Positions 22,596-30,191 of a stretch of DNA of 30,257 nt are shown here, piece by piece. The DNA is from an uncultured Erysipelotrichaceae bacterium (GTDB lineage: Bacteria; Bacillota_I; Bacilli_A; RF39; UBA660), in NCBI GenBank assembly GCA_902783345.1, contig CACZQI010000048.1:1-30257 (forward strand). Reading direction: 5' to 3'. The notes below the pieces were generated by a model, which searched no databases, was not told the origin of the DNA, and was given only the letters and a program-made list of their open reading frames with translations. A program made the position numbers and the translations under genes. How positions within the stretch are numbered: position 1 is the first letter of the stretch; each line of letters starts with the position of its first letter.

Positions 22596-23954
22596 ATGAA
22601 TGAAAAACAATTGCTTGCTGTTAAATCATTAAATAATACTTTAGTCATAGCTGGTGCTGGATCTGGTAAGACTTATACTATTATAAATAAAATAAACTAT
22701 TTAATTGAAAATAATATATATAAAGAAGATGAAATATTAGTCATCTCTTTTACTAATGAATCAGTAAATGATATTAAAAGAAAGATTAATTATTCTAATA
22801 TAGATGTTAAAACTTTTCATAAATTAAGTCTAGATTTATTAAAAAAGCCTAATCTTTCTATTACTCCAGCAAATTATTTAAATTATATTATTAATGAATA
22901 CATAAATTCATATGGTAAATATCATTATTTAACTAATAAAAGAATTAAAAGAATATTAAGAGAAACTAATCTTTTTAATTTGCAAAAACTTATTTCAACT
23001 TTTATTAACTTGTATAAATCTAATTATGAAAATGTTTCTTATTTATTTGATTTATATCAAAAAAGCCATTTTATAACCAAGGATTATTTAAAAATTATTT
23101 TAGACATTTATACTATTTATCAAAATGAATTAACATCTTCTTTAATGGTTGATTTTAATGATATGATTATAGATGCTACTAATAATATCAAAAATAATAC
23201 AATTAAAACTAAATATCGATATATCATAATAGATGAATTTCAAGATACTTCACTAATTAGATTTAATTTAATATACTCTATTTTAAAACAAAATAATGGT
23301 AAACTATTTGCCGTAGGAGATGATTATCAATCTATTTATCGTTTTAATGGGTGCAATTTAGATGTTTTTTTAAATTTAAAAAAGTATTTACCTGACTTAA
23401 ATATTATTACTTTAGATTATAATTATCGTAATAATCAAAGTCTTATTAATACCGCCAATAATTTTATAATGAAAAATAAAAAGCAAATAAAAAAGGAAAC
23501 TATTTGCCTTAAAGACATTACAAAACCAATTAAAGTTATTTTTTATAAAGATTCAAAAACCATAATAAATAATATAATTTCAAATATAAATGGAAGTATT
23601 ACTATTTTAGGACGTAATAATATAGATAAAGAAAATTTTTCAATTACAGAAAATAATAATATTAAATTTTTAACTATCCATTCTTCTAAAGGTCTAGAAG
23701 ATGATAATATTATTGTTGTAAATTTAGAAAATAAAAGTAATTCTTTACCATCTAAACTTAAAAATCATTATTTATTAGATTTAATAATTAATAAAGATGC
23801 TTATCTTTTTGAAGAAGAAAGAAGATTATTTTACGTGGCATTAACTAGATCAAGAAATAATGTATATCTTTTAGCTCCTTACAATAATTATTCGCTCTTT
23901 ATAAAAGAACTTATTAAAGATAATAGAAAAAATATTGAAATAATTAAGTATTAA
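22596..23954 (+). CDS. Compact UvrD/PcrA-like superfamily 1 helicase
   Basis: An ATP-dependent DNA helicase of the UvrD type, 452 residues. The motifs are a Q-motif (NEKQLLAV), motif I GAGSGKT (20-26), motif II IDEFQDTS (212-219), motif III GDDYQSIYRFNG (241-252), the LDYNYRNNQSL region (273-283), motif V IHSSKG (361-366) and motif VI EERRLFYVALTRSR (407-420). It is much shorter than PcrA (about 720), because the 1B and 2B insertions are small, and no nuclease or C-terminal Tudor-like domain follows. It lies at the end of the surface-nuclease cluster but has its own promoter without leader. It could process imported or damaged DNA. It overlaps the convergent gene by 4 bp. Confidence 0.92.
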   Translation: MNEKQLLAVKSLNNTLVIAGAGSGKTYTIINKINYLIENNIYKEDEILVISFTNESVNDIKRKINYSNIDVKTFHKLSLDLLKKPNLSITPANYLNYIINEYINSYGKYHYLTNKRIKRILRETNLFNLQKLISTFINLYKSNYENVSYLFDLYQKSHFITKDYLKIILDIYTIYQNELTSSLMVDFNDMIIDATNNIKNNTIKTKYRYIIIDEFQDTSLIRFNLIYSILKQNNGKLFAVGDDYQSIYRFNGCNLDVFLNLKKYLPDLNIITLDYNYRNNQSLINTANNFIMKNKKQIKKETICLKDITKPIKVIFYKDSKTIINNIISNINGSITILGRNNIDKENFSITENNNIKFLTIHSSKGLEDDNIIVVNLENKSNSLPSKLKNHYLLDLIINKDAYLFEEERRLFYVALTRSRNNVYLLAPYNNYSLFIKELIKDNRKNIEIIKY

Positions 23955-24292
23955 CAAGCATTTATTACTATTTTAGTTATAGGGTATCCTTTAACATTTA
24001 ATTCATAAAAATCATCTTCTGATAAATATTTATCAAACATCATCTTAAAATTATTAATACTTTTTTCTATAGTATCTTCCCTTTTTATATAGCACATATC
24101 AAAAGAACAAAAACTAACCACTTCATAATTATTATTTTCAATATATTTTTTAAAATTTAAAGTTGTAACTTCTTTTGGCGAAATAACAGTTTCCGCGCAA
24201 TTAACATAAGCATATGCTTTATTACTTCTAGTTAATAATAAAATCCCTAATATTACAAAAAATATAAAAACCAATACTAATCTTCTTTTCAT
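23951..24292 (-). CDS. Unknown small secreted or membrane-anchored Cys protein
   Basis: A 113-residue protein with a basic start and a hydrophobic segment (RRLVLVFIFFVILGILLL), then AYA as a possible signal peptidase site. The mature part has four Cys (32, 62, 67, 113); 62 and 67 lie in FCSFDMCYI and 113 is the last residue, so disulfides outside the cell are possible. No family was recognised. GAGG lies close to the ATG. The end overlaps the convergent helicase by 4 bp, with no terminator between them. Confidence 0.65.
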   Translation of the reverse strand: MKRRLVLVFIFFVILGILLLTRSNKAYAYVNCAETVISPKEVTTLNFKKYIENNNYEVVSFCSFDMCYIKREDTIEKSINNFKMMFDKYLSEDDFYELNVKGYPITKIVINAC

Positions 24293-24342
24293 AAAACCTC
24301 TAATTTTAGTATTAGCAATTTTTAAAAAACTACACTTATTTT

Positions 24343-24370
24343 TTGACTTAAATAAAAAGATAATTATAAT
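24343..24370 (+). promoter_or_regulatory. Promoter of the PPTase gene
   Basis: TTGACT (24343-24348), 16 bp, TATAAT (24365-24370). The start near 24377 gives a leader of about 16 nt with AAAGGA. Confidence 0.7.
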
Positions 24371-24392
24371 ATATTAATGAAAGGACTTATTT

Positions 24393-24986
24393 ATGAGACA
24401 TATTATTATTAAAAATATTAACAATTATAGTGATAATTTACTTGATAATTTTAATGTTATTTCTCCTAAAAAAGAAAAACTAACTAAAATTAAAGATAAG
24501 AAAAATAAAAATTTATCTATCTTAGGAGAATATCTTTTAGCAAAACTTTTAAAAAAATACTACAAAACAAATTATCAAAACCTTATAATAAAATATAACG
24601 ATAATAATAAGCCTTATATTAATAATTATAAAATTTATTATAATATATCTCATTCACATGATTACGTTTGTGTTATAACATCTAATTATGAATGTGGCAT
24701 TGATATTGAAAAAATAAGAAAAGTAGATTTAAATGCTATTAAATCATTTGCTACTTTAAAAGAACAAAAATACATAAATAATTCTTATAAAAGATTATTT
24801 GAAATATATTGTTTAAAAGAAGCATATCTAAAAATGAATGGATTTAAACTTGCAGATATTAATAATGTAGAATTTATTATTACTAAGAAAAAAATTATTT
24901 GTAGTGATTCTAAAGTTAAATGCAAACTTATTTATCATAAAAATTATATTGTTGCAATATGCGAAAAAGCATCTAAAAATAGCTAG
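24393..24986 (+). CDS. Sfp-type 4'-phosphopantetheinyl transferase
   Basis: Transfers phosphopantetheine from CoA to a Ser of carrier proteins. The 197 residues have the family's landmarks: KPYINNYKIYYNISHSHDYV (residues 73-92), the Mg-binding GIDIEKIRK with Asp104 and Glu106, and the LKEAYLKMNG helix with Lys142-Glu143. It is smaller than Sfp (about 225) but keeps both pseudo-repeats. AAAGGA lies 7 nt before the ATG; an earlier ATG at 24377 is in another frame. No polyketide or peptide synthetase genes are nearby, so it may serve fatty acid ACP or a distant pathway. Confidence 0.88.
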   Translation: MRHIIIKNINNYSDNLLDNFNVISPKKEKLTKIKDKKNKNLSILGEYLLAKLLKKYYKTNYQNLIIKYNDNNKPYINNYKIYYNISHSHDYVCVITSNYECGIDIEKIRKVDLNAIKSFATLKEQKYINNSYKRLFEIYCLKEAYLKMNGFKLADINNVEFIITKKKIICSDSKVKCKLIYHKNYIVAICEKASKNS

Positions 24987-25003
24987 AAATTCTAGCTATT
25001 TTG
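24975..25003. terminator. Symmetric bidirectional terminator holding both stop codons
   Basis: AAAATAGCTAGAA and TTCTAGCTATTTT are a near-perfect palindrome around one central A. The TAG stop of the plus-strand PPTase and the TAG stop of the minus-strand CotF-like gene both lie inside it, and T-runs flank each side. Confidence 0.9.
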
Positions 25004-25240
25004 TTTGACTTTATTTAAAGTTTGATTAATTATATTTGGTTTAACATTATTAATAGTATACCATCCAAATTTAGTCATTTCATCATATGTTCTAGATTGA
25101 TGAATTGTTGTTTCTGCTAAACCTAATTTTAATGTTTCTCTAACATCCATATTAGAACTTTCTAATGTACCATGAACATACACTTCCATTGTGCTTTTTA
25201 ATACTAAAAGATAATTTTCCATTAAAAGTTTATCATTCAT
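24992..25240 (-). CDS. CotF-like (spore coat protein F domain) protein
   Basis: An 82-residue ferritin-like helical protein of the coat F family: LLMENYLLVLKSTMEVYVHG, LESSNMDVRETLKLGL, then ETTIHQSRTYDEMTKFGWY, which matches the typical Q-x-x-x-(F/Y)-x-x-M-x-x-x-GWY ending. In Bacillus such proteins are coat components, but homologues also occur in bacteria not known to form spores, so this alone does not show sporulation. GGAGG lies 9 nt upstream. The ATG overlaps the stop of the gene before it (25233-25424), so the two are co-translated. Confidence 0.8.
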   Translation of the reverse strand: MNDKLLMENYLLVLKSTMEVYVHGTLESSNMDVRETLKLGLAETTIHQSRTYDEMTKFGWYTINNVKPNIINQTLNKVKQNS

Positions 25241-25424
25241 TTGCCTTATCCTCCAATAATTTAATTAATTTTTGTTCCATACCCTCATGTCTTTTAAGTT
25301 CTTTATTCATAAAAGAGCGAAGATTCTTATCCTCTAGTAAATTAAGCATCTCAGTAATAATACTTATAATATTTTGTTCATGCCCAATAGCATCTTCTAA
25401 ATATAATAATTCTTTTTGCGTCAT
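25233..25424 (-). CDS. Small partner of the CotF-like protein
   Basis: A 63-residue helical protein (KELLYLEDAIGHEQNIISII, a mid-helix NLLEDKNLRSFMNKELKRHE, then GMEQKLIKLL). The pattern of a helix hairpin with conserved His/Glu positions recalls the first half of coat-F or ferritin-like proteins, and together the two genes may form one four-helix unit split over two chains (inference). An AGGAGG site precedes the ATG. It ends in UGA and overlaps the next gene by 8 bp. Confidence 0.7.
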   Translation of the reverse strand: MTQKELLYLEDAIGHEQNIISIITEMLNLLEDKNLRSFMNKELKRHEGMEQKLIKLLEDKANE

Positions 25425-25486
25425 AATTCCTCCTTTTATTATTATGAACGCTTAATATTAAAACATACTAAAAACTGAAAACTTAT

Positions 25487-25514
25487 TTGTAAAAATTATA
25501 ATTATAATTTACAA
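25487..25514. promoter_or_regulatory. Dyad symmetry upstream of the 25536 gene
   Basis: TTGTAAA (25487-25493) and TTTACAA (25508-25514) form a 7-bp inverted repeat around an AT-rich, itself palindromic centre. It lies 22 bp before the next gene's start and could be an operator; AT-richness makes this weak. Confidence 0.3.
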
Positions 25515-25535
25515 TAATTATTATAGGAGGTGAAT

Positions 25536-25871
25536 ATGGTTAGAGATAAAAAAGAATTAATAGAATATGATGATTTTAAATTTTTAAAAGCAATAGAGCC
25601 TTCAGAAAAGAAAATAAAAAACTATTGTACAAATGAACTTATCTATAATTTTTATGCTTTTGTAATTTCAACATTATATAAAGAAAATGCTCTATGGGAA
25701 AGTTATACTTTAGAAAATATTTATAAACAAACCCTAGAACATTTAGCAAATGATATTCCAAATTATCAAAAAATAAATTTTAAAAAATTAGAAAAAATTC
25801 TAGAAAAAGACTACTCTATTTGTATTAAAAATAAAGATCCCATAAAAATAGAAGAGTTAAAGATTAATTAG
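25536..25871 (+). CDS. Unknown small protein
   Basis: A 111-residue protein, mainly helical, with no signal peptide or membrane segment: KKELIEYDDFKFLKAIEPSE, a central aromatic stretch (YNFYAFVISTLYKENALWESY), and a basic C-terminal third (KLEKILEKDYSICIKNKDP). A strong GGAGGTG site supports the ATG at 25536, and the GTG at 25530 lies inside it. Family not recognised. It runs towards the XRE regulator gene, 8 bp away, with no clear terminator between them. Confidence 0.7.
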   Translation: MVRDKKELIEYDDFKFLKAIEPSEKKIKNYCTNELIYNFYAFVISTLYKENALWESYTLENIYKQTLEHLANDIPNYQKINFKKLEKILEKDYSICIKNKDPIKIEELKIN

Positions 25872-25879
25872 GCCATCTC

Positions 25880-26116
25880 TTACTCTTCAAAAAATTTATC
25901 CATTTTAACATCAAGAACAGTTGCAATTTTATAAAGTGTCGTTAAAGAAATATTCTTTGTACCTGTTATAGATTCCATTCTTCTAATATAATCAGGTGTC
26001 ACATTAATGGCTTCAGCTAAATCCATTAATCTAACATTTTTCTCTTTACGATACTTTTTTATATTTTTACATACAACTTCTCTGATGTTCGGATTGAAGT
26101 TATATTGCTTTAGCAT
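25880..26116 (-). CDS. XRE-family HTH regulator
   Basis: A 78-residue protein that is nearly all Cro/C1-type helix-turn-helix: NIKKYRKEKNVRLMDLAEAI, then NVTPDYIRRMESITGTKNIS as turn and recognition helix, and LTTLYKIATVLDVKMDKFF. The start is taken at 26116 (MLKQYNFNP) behind GGAAGTGAT rather than at the ATG at 26131, which lies in front of this site. It is divergent from the HNH nuclease gene, and a perfect palindrome GAACGTTC (26166-26173) lies between them as a likely operator. Such a layout recalls controller proteins of restriction systems, although no methyltransferase is seen. Confidence 0.88.
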   Translation of the reverse strand: MLKQYNFNPNIREVVCKNIKKYRKEKNVRLMDLAEAINVTPDYIRRMESITGTKNISLTTLYKIATVLDVKMDKFFEE

Positions 26117-26165
26117 AAATATCACTTCCATAATTATTATTGCAAATATTTAAGAAAAAATAAGT

Positions 26166-26173
26166 GAACGTTC
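26166..26173. promoter_or_regulatory. Palindrome GAACGTTC, possible XRE operator
   Basis: A perfect 8-bp palindrome, GC-rich against its AT-rich surroundings, 15 bp upstream of the HNH gene's -35 and 50 bp upstream of the XRE start. Confidence 0.45.
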
Positions 26174-26188
26174 CGTTAGATTTTATAT

Positions 26189-26216
26189 TTGTAATTATTT
26201 ATAGAACTGATATAAT
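26189..26216 (+). promoter_or_regulatory. Promoter of the HNH nuclease gene
   Basis: TTGTAA (26189-26194), 16 bp, TATAAT (26211-26216). The start near 26223 leaves about 10 nt of leader, and no convincing ribosome site precedes the ATG. Confidence 0.6.
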
Positions 26217-26232
26217 TTAATTAGTGATTTAG

Positions 26233-27237
26233 ATGAAATATGAAGAGTTATTAAAAGAAATTAATGAGTTAAAAGATGAAAATGAAAAGTTAAAACTTAA
26301 ACTTAAAAAGAAAAACAATAAAAGAAAACCTATTAAAACAACTAAAAAAGAAATAGTTGATTATTGGGCCAAATGTGAAGATGAATGTGGTCTTAGTGTT
26401 GATTGGAGCGAAGCTCATGAAAGATGCTGGCGCTGTGGTTATGAAAAACCATTACAAAAATGCCATATTGTACCTGAAAGTTTAGTTGGTAAAGACGAGC
26501 CATCCAATTTAGTTTTATTATGTTCTAGGTGCCATATAGATGCTCCAAATGTAGAAAGTAAAACTTTTATGTGGGATTGGATAAGAGCAAATGGAACTAC
26601 ACTTTATGATACATTTTGGAGTCTAAGAGCTCAAAAAGAATATGAATTTATTTATGGTAAGCCTTTTTACCAAGAACTCATGGATAGAGATATTGTATCT
26701 TATTATGATATGTCTTTGTTTTATAGTTTAAAAATAGGTAAAAGTATTCATCATTTTGCTCATCCCTGGAATAATGAATCAACTGATGCAGGCATTTTAA
26801 AAATGAGATTAGATGCTTATGATAAAATACATCCTAAAATTCATAAAAAAAGCAAAAATTTTCGCAATAAAGAAGAACGCTTTAATTCTTTTATTTATGA
26901 TATTTGCGATATCGCAAAAACTTATAATTTTAATTTATGGGAAGGGCGAAGTAAAAATAGATTTTCAGTTACAATTAGTAAAAATGTAAGTAGAGATAAA
27001 CATTTAAATATATCAATTAAACTTGATAAAAATAATATTTATCGCGCCTGTTTTACTGTTGAATGGAATCCTAATAATAATAAAGTTAAAGACTATATAA
27101 TAGAATTAGGTAATAAAGAAAAAGCACTAGAGTTTATAACTAATGAAGTTAAAAATTTTACTAATAAATATGGCCCATTTAAGGAGCAAGAATTCGTTTT
27201 TACAAATAATTATTTTATAAAAAAAGAAACTATTTAA
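26233..27237 (+). CDS. HNH endonuclease
   Basis: A 334-residue protein with an N-terminal coiled coil (1-30, Glu/Lys/Leu heptads), then an HNH domain: Cys65 and Cys68 (CWRC), Cys77-His78 (KCHIVPES), Asn92 (SNLVLLC), and Cys97, Cys100, His101 (CSRCH). The four Cys fit the zinc-stabilised HNH type of restriction and homing enzymes, with His78 as general base. Residues 110-200 are rich in Trp and aromatics (FMWDWIRANGTTLYDTFWSL). The C-terminal 120 residues look like a beta-rich domain (FSVTISKNVS, LNISIKLD, YRACFTVEW) of unknown use, perhaps target recognition. The coiled coil suggests dimers. No cognate methyltransferase is near, so a stand-alone defence nuclease, perhaps against modified DNA, is one possibility. 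Confidence 0.85.
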   Translation: MKYEELLKEINELKDENEKLKLKLKKKNNKRKPIKTTKKEIVDYWAKCEDECGLSVDWSEAHERCWRCGYEKPLQKCHIVPESLVGKDEPSNLVLLCSRCHIDAPNVESKTFMWDWIRANGTTLYDTFWSLRAQKEYEFIYGKPFYQELMDRDIVSYYDMSLFYSLKIGKSIHHFAHPWNNESTDAGILKMRLDAYDKIHPKIHKKSKNFRNKEERFNSFIYDICDIAKTYNFNLWEGRSKNRFSVTISKNVSRDKHLNISIKLDKNNIYRACFTVEWNPNNNKVKDYIIELGNKEKALEFITNEVKNFTNKYGPFKEQEFVFTNNYFIKKETI

Positions 27238-27260
27238 TTCAAAGTCTCATTTCCATTTAA

Positions 27261-27291
27261 CAAAAACGAGAGACAATTATTCATGTCTCTC
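27261..27291 (-). terminator. Terminator of the sRNA candidate
   Basis: Minus-strand perfect 7-bp stem GAGAGAC / GTCTCTC with a 10-nt loop, then GTTTTTG. Confidence 0.85.
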
Positions 27292-27362
27292 TTTCAGGGG
27301 GTTTTGGTTGTCACCACTAGTATAAAAAACTAGAGGTACAAGCATGACATCTCTATCATGCT
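27262..27362 (-). ncRNA. Free-standing ~100-nt small RNA candidate
   Basis: A complete minus-strand unit with no coding frame. A strong promoter (27369-27397) predicts a start at 27362, the first base of hairpin 1 (AGCATGA / TCATGCT, 27341-27362). Hairpin 2 (27308-27341) has TTGT/ACAA, ACC/GGT and CTAGT/ACTAG stacked with single bulges or mismatches. An unpaired C-rich stretch, ACCAAAACCCCCUG (CCCCC at 27297-27301), follows, then the terminator hairpin. Exposed C-rich motifs are used by Firmicute sRNAs such as RsaE to pair with G-rich ribosome sites; this use here is inference. The same order (promoter, hairpin, CTAGT hairpin, CCAACCCC) recurs at 30158-30257. Family not identified. Confidence 0.7.
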
Positions 27363-27368
27363 AAATTA

Positions 27369-27397
27369 ATCATATAAAATTTTTAAAATTTTGTCAA
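27369..27397 (-). promoter_or_regulatory. Strong promoter of the sRNA candidate
   Basis: Perfect TTGACA (27392-27397), 17 bp, TATGAT (27369-27374) on the minus strand, behind the DUF975 gene. Confidence 0.85.
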
Positions 27398-27428
27398 TTT
27401 ATATTTCTTAAATTAATTAAATTTCTAA

Positions 27429-28091
27429 TTATTTTACAGGATTAACTTCTTTTAAATCTTCATAGTAAAGTACTTCAGCTACAGTTAGATAAGGTCCTAC
27501 ATATAAATAAGCAATACCAAAAGTAACAATTCCTAGTAAATGCCATAAAATGAAACTTAATTGAAATACAACATAATCCCATTTGTAGCCTTTCATCATA
27601 GCTTTACTTTTTCTAATACAAGCCATTGCATCAGTTTCACCATCAACCATAATAAGCATTGCCATAGTATAACTAATTGCTGCAATAATACCAGGAATGA
27701 TGAATAGTAAAGACCATAATGTTACAAATAAACCTATTAAGAAGTTTAAGCAAAAAATTGGCCAGAATTTGTTAAAATGAGCAAATAATTCTTTTAATTC
27801 ATATGGTTGTTTTCTAACGAATTTAACAATATAAACTAAAAGTCCAAATTCAACTGGAAGCATCGCAAGACTAACAGCAAGTGATAATAAACCAGCACCT
27901 AAACTAGGACTCTCGCTAGTCACTTTTAAAGTTCCATTAACAATTTCATAGTTTGTACCACCTGATGAACCACCAGTAATTGCACCTACAACTCCAGTAA
28001 TAAGTGCGATTATAAGAATTGGTTTTAGGATATTCCAAACATTGCCTTTAAGCATTTCTCTTGCTTCTTTCTTAATTTTTACCCTATTCAT
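27429..28091 (-). CDS. DUF975 family integral membrane protein
   Basis: A 220-residue membrane protein with about five or six hydrophobic segments. The family pattern is seen in IKKEAREMLKGNVWNILKP at the start, SYTMAMLIMVDGETDAMACI, RKSKAMMKGYKWDYVVFQLSF, and the ending GIAYLYVGPYLTVAEVLYYEDL. Function is unknown for the family; it is widespread in Firmicutes. A Gly/Ser-rich loop (TGGSSGGTNYE) follows the first helix. AAGGCGG precedes the ATG, 33 bp past the recG stop, so it may be transcribed with recG. Confidence 0.88.
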   Translation of the reverse strand: MNRVKIKKEAREMLKGNVWNILKPILIIALITGVVGAITGGSSGGTNYEIVNGTLKVTSESPSLGAGLLSLAVSLAMLPVEFGLLVYIVKFVRKQPYELKELFAHFNKFWPIFCLNFLIGLFVTLWSLLFIIPGIIAAISYTMAMLIMVDGETDAMACIRKSKAMMKGYKWDYVVFQLSFILWHLLGIVTFGIAYLYVGPYLTVAEVLYYEDLKEVNPVK

Positions 28092-28124
28092 GTTTCTACC
28101 GCCTTTCTACTATAAGTATATCAT

Positions 28125-30116
28125 TTATTCGTTAAAAGATATACTAGAAATTAATTCTTTTTGATTTAAAAAATGATTTAAATTATTAATATTTTCTTTT
28201 AAGAATAATTCACTATCCTCTTTGCATTTCATAAGAATTTTAAAATCAGTCTTTAAATTAGCAATTTTAAAGGTCATATCTCCACTTTGTCTTACACCAA
28301 ATAAATCACCTGATCCTCTTAGTTCAAAGTCTTTTTCACTGATATAAAAACCATCAGAACTTTCTTCAAGAATTTTAAGTCTAGGTGTATCAAAATCACT
28401 AATAAGTAAACATTTGGATTCAAGTTCATTACGTCCAATACGTCCACGAAGCTGATGAAGAGTAGCAAGACCGAATCTTTCAGCGTTAAATACAACCATC
28501 ATTGTAGCATTACTTACATCGATACCAACTTCAATAACTGTTGTTGAGATAAGTATTTTTATTTCATTATTTTTAAACTTATTCATAATACTATCTTTTT
28601 CTTTATTAGATAGTTTACCATGAAGTATTTCAATTGGTATTTTAGAGTTAAAAGCATTATTTAATTTTTCATATAATTTAGTAACACTTTCCATATTACT
28701 TTCCCCATCTTCATCTTCGATTAAAGGGGCAACTACGTATATTTGATGACCATTTTTAATTTCCTCTAACATTTCATTTAAAACCGTTTTTATATCTTTA
28801 TTAGTATATACTTTTGTCTTTATTTCTTTACGATTATTAGGCTTTATTTTAATTTGTGAAATATCCATATCTCCATATAATGTTAAAGCAAGGGTTCTTG
28901 GTATAGGTGTAGCGCTCATATAAAGAACATCTACCATTTCTCCTTTTCTTGCTAAATTTTTTCTTTGATTAACACCAAAACGATGTTGTTCATCAGTAAT
29001 TACTAATCCTAAATTATTAAAATTAATTTCATCATTTAAAACCGAATGAGTTCCAATTAAAACATCAATTTTATTTTCTTTTATTCTATTAATTATATTT
29101 GTTCTATCTTTTTTACTTACCGAACTTGTTAAAAGTTCAATATTTAATTTGTCTTTAAAAAGATTTGTCATATTTTTATAATGTTGTTCTGCTAGTATTT
29201 CAGTTGGCGCCATTAGAATACCTTGATAGCCACCTAGATAATTCATATATAAAGATATAAAAGCCACAATTGTTTTTCCACTTCCAACATCACCCAGTAA
29301 AAGTCTATTCATTCTAACATTTGAGTTAAAATCTTTTTTAATATCATCTATAGCGTTAACCTGGTCAGTTGTTAACTTAAATGGAAGATTATTAATGAAA
29401 TCTTCTATTTTATTATTATCAAAATTTTTAATAAAAGCATTTTCTTTTTTAGTTTTATACATTTTCATATAATTAATTTTTAACATAAAAGCAAATAATT
29501 CTTCATAAGTAAGCATTAGTTTTGCTTTCTTTAAATTATCTAAATTACTTGGGATATGCATTTCTTTTACCGCACTTATTTTATCTATAAAATTATATTC
29601 TTTCATTAAATAATCTGGTATATAATTTTTAACATAAAAATTTTTTAATAATAAATTATTAACTATTTTTTGAAAAGATGCTCTTTTAATATTACTATTT
29701 AAATGATACACACCTTCTACTTTTTCTTTTAAAATAGGTGTTAGTTTAATATCATTAGCCGTAAAAGTATTGGTTTTTATATTATATTTACCAATTACGG
29801 AAATAACCTTTCCCACTATTAAATTCGCTTTTATAAAGGCACGATTAAAAATAACTACATTAATTAGTTTATGATTAGTATTTAATTTAAAAGATAATTT
29901 ATTAAGATTTTTTTTAATATAAAATACTCTGATAGGGCCTTCGACATATCCATTAATCATAACTGTATTATCATTTGAATCATCACTTAATTTTACTGGT
30001 TTATAAATGTTATATCGATATGGATAATAAGTTATTAAATCATTAATGGAATTGATATTTAAATCATTTAAGGCAGCTAGTGTTTTAGGCCCAATTCCTT
30101 TAATTTCTTCAAGCAT
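28125..30116 (-). CDS. recG: ATP-dependent DNA helicase RecG
   Basis: Remodels stalled replication forks and branched DNA. The start is the ATG at 30116 (MLEEIKGIGPKTLAAL) behind GGGAGG at 6 nt, giving 663 residues; the in-frame ATG at 30164 would add 16 hydrophobic residues and lies upstream of the site. The wedge OB domain (about 50-140, VMINGYVEGPIRVFYI) is followed by two helicase motor domains: Walker A GDVGSGKT, MAPTEILAEQHY, motif II TDEQHRFGVNQR, MSATPIPRTLALTLYGD, then STTVIEVGIDVSNATMMVV and LRGRIGRNELESKCLL, and ends with the RecG-type ELRGSGDLFGVRQSG. All key motifs are intact. Confidence 0.97.
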   Translation of the reverse strand: MLEEIKGIGPKTLAALNDLNINSINDLITYYPYRYNIYKPVKLSDDSNDNTVMINGYVEGPIRVFYIKKNLNKLSFKLNTNHKLINVVIFNRAFIKANLIVGKVISVIGKYNIKTNTFTANDIKLTPILKEKVEGVYHLNSNIKRASFQKIVNNLLLKNFYVKNYIPDYLMKEYNFIDKISAVKEMHIPSNLDNLKKAKLMLTYEELFAFMLKINYMKMYKTKKENAFIKNFDNNKIEDFINNLPFKLTTDQVNAIDDIKKDFNSNVRMNRLLLGDVGSGKTIVAFISLYMNYLGGYQGILMAPTEILAEQHYKNMTNLFKDKLNIELLTSSVSKKDRTNIINRIKENKIDVLIGTHSVLNDEINFNNLGLVITDEQHRFGVNQRKNLARKGEMVDVLYMSATPIPRTLALTLYGDMDISQIKIKPNNRKEIKTKVYTNKDIKTVLNEMLEEIKNGHQIYVVAPLIEDEDGESNMESVTKLYEKLNNAFNSKIPIEILHGKLSNKEKDSIMNKFKNNEIKILISTTVIEVGIDVSNATMMVVFNAERFGLATLHQLRGRIGRNELESKCLLISDFDTPRLKILEESSDGFYISEKDFELRGSGDLFGVRQSGDMTFKIANLKTDFKILMKCKEDSELFLKENINNLNHFLNQKELISSISFNE

Positions 30117-30157
30117 AATGCACCTCCCAAAAAAGTTTAAAAAAGTGAAAAAAATTG

Positions 30158-30186
30158 TTGACATTTTTAACCTTTTAATTTAGTAT
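30158..30186 (+). promoter_or_regulatory. Promoter of the second sRNA candidate
   Basis: Perfect TTGACA (30158-30163), 17 bp, TAGTAT (30181-30186). The predicted start at about 30192 touches the first hairpin. Confidence 0.65.
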
Positions 30187-30191
30187 ATAAA

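Noticed and set aside
25165..25455. Plus-strand frame opposite the CotF-like pair
   Set aside because: No ribosome site, and both minus-strand genes have good ones and family resemblance.
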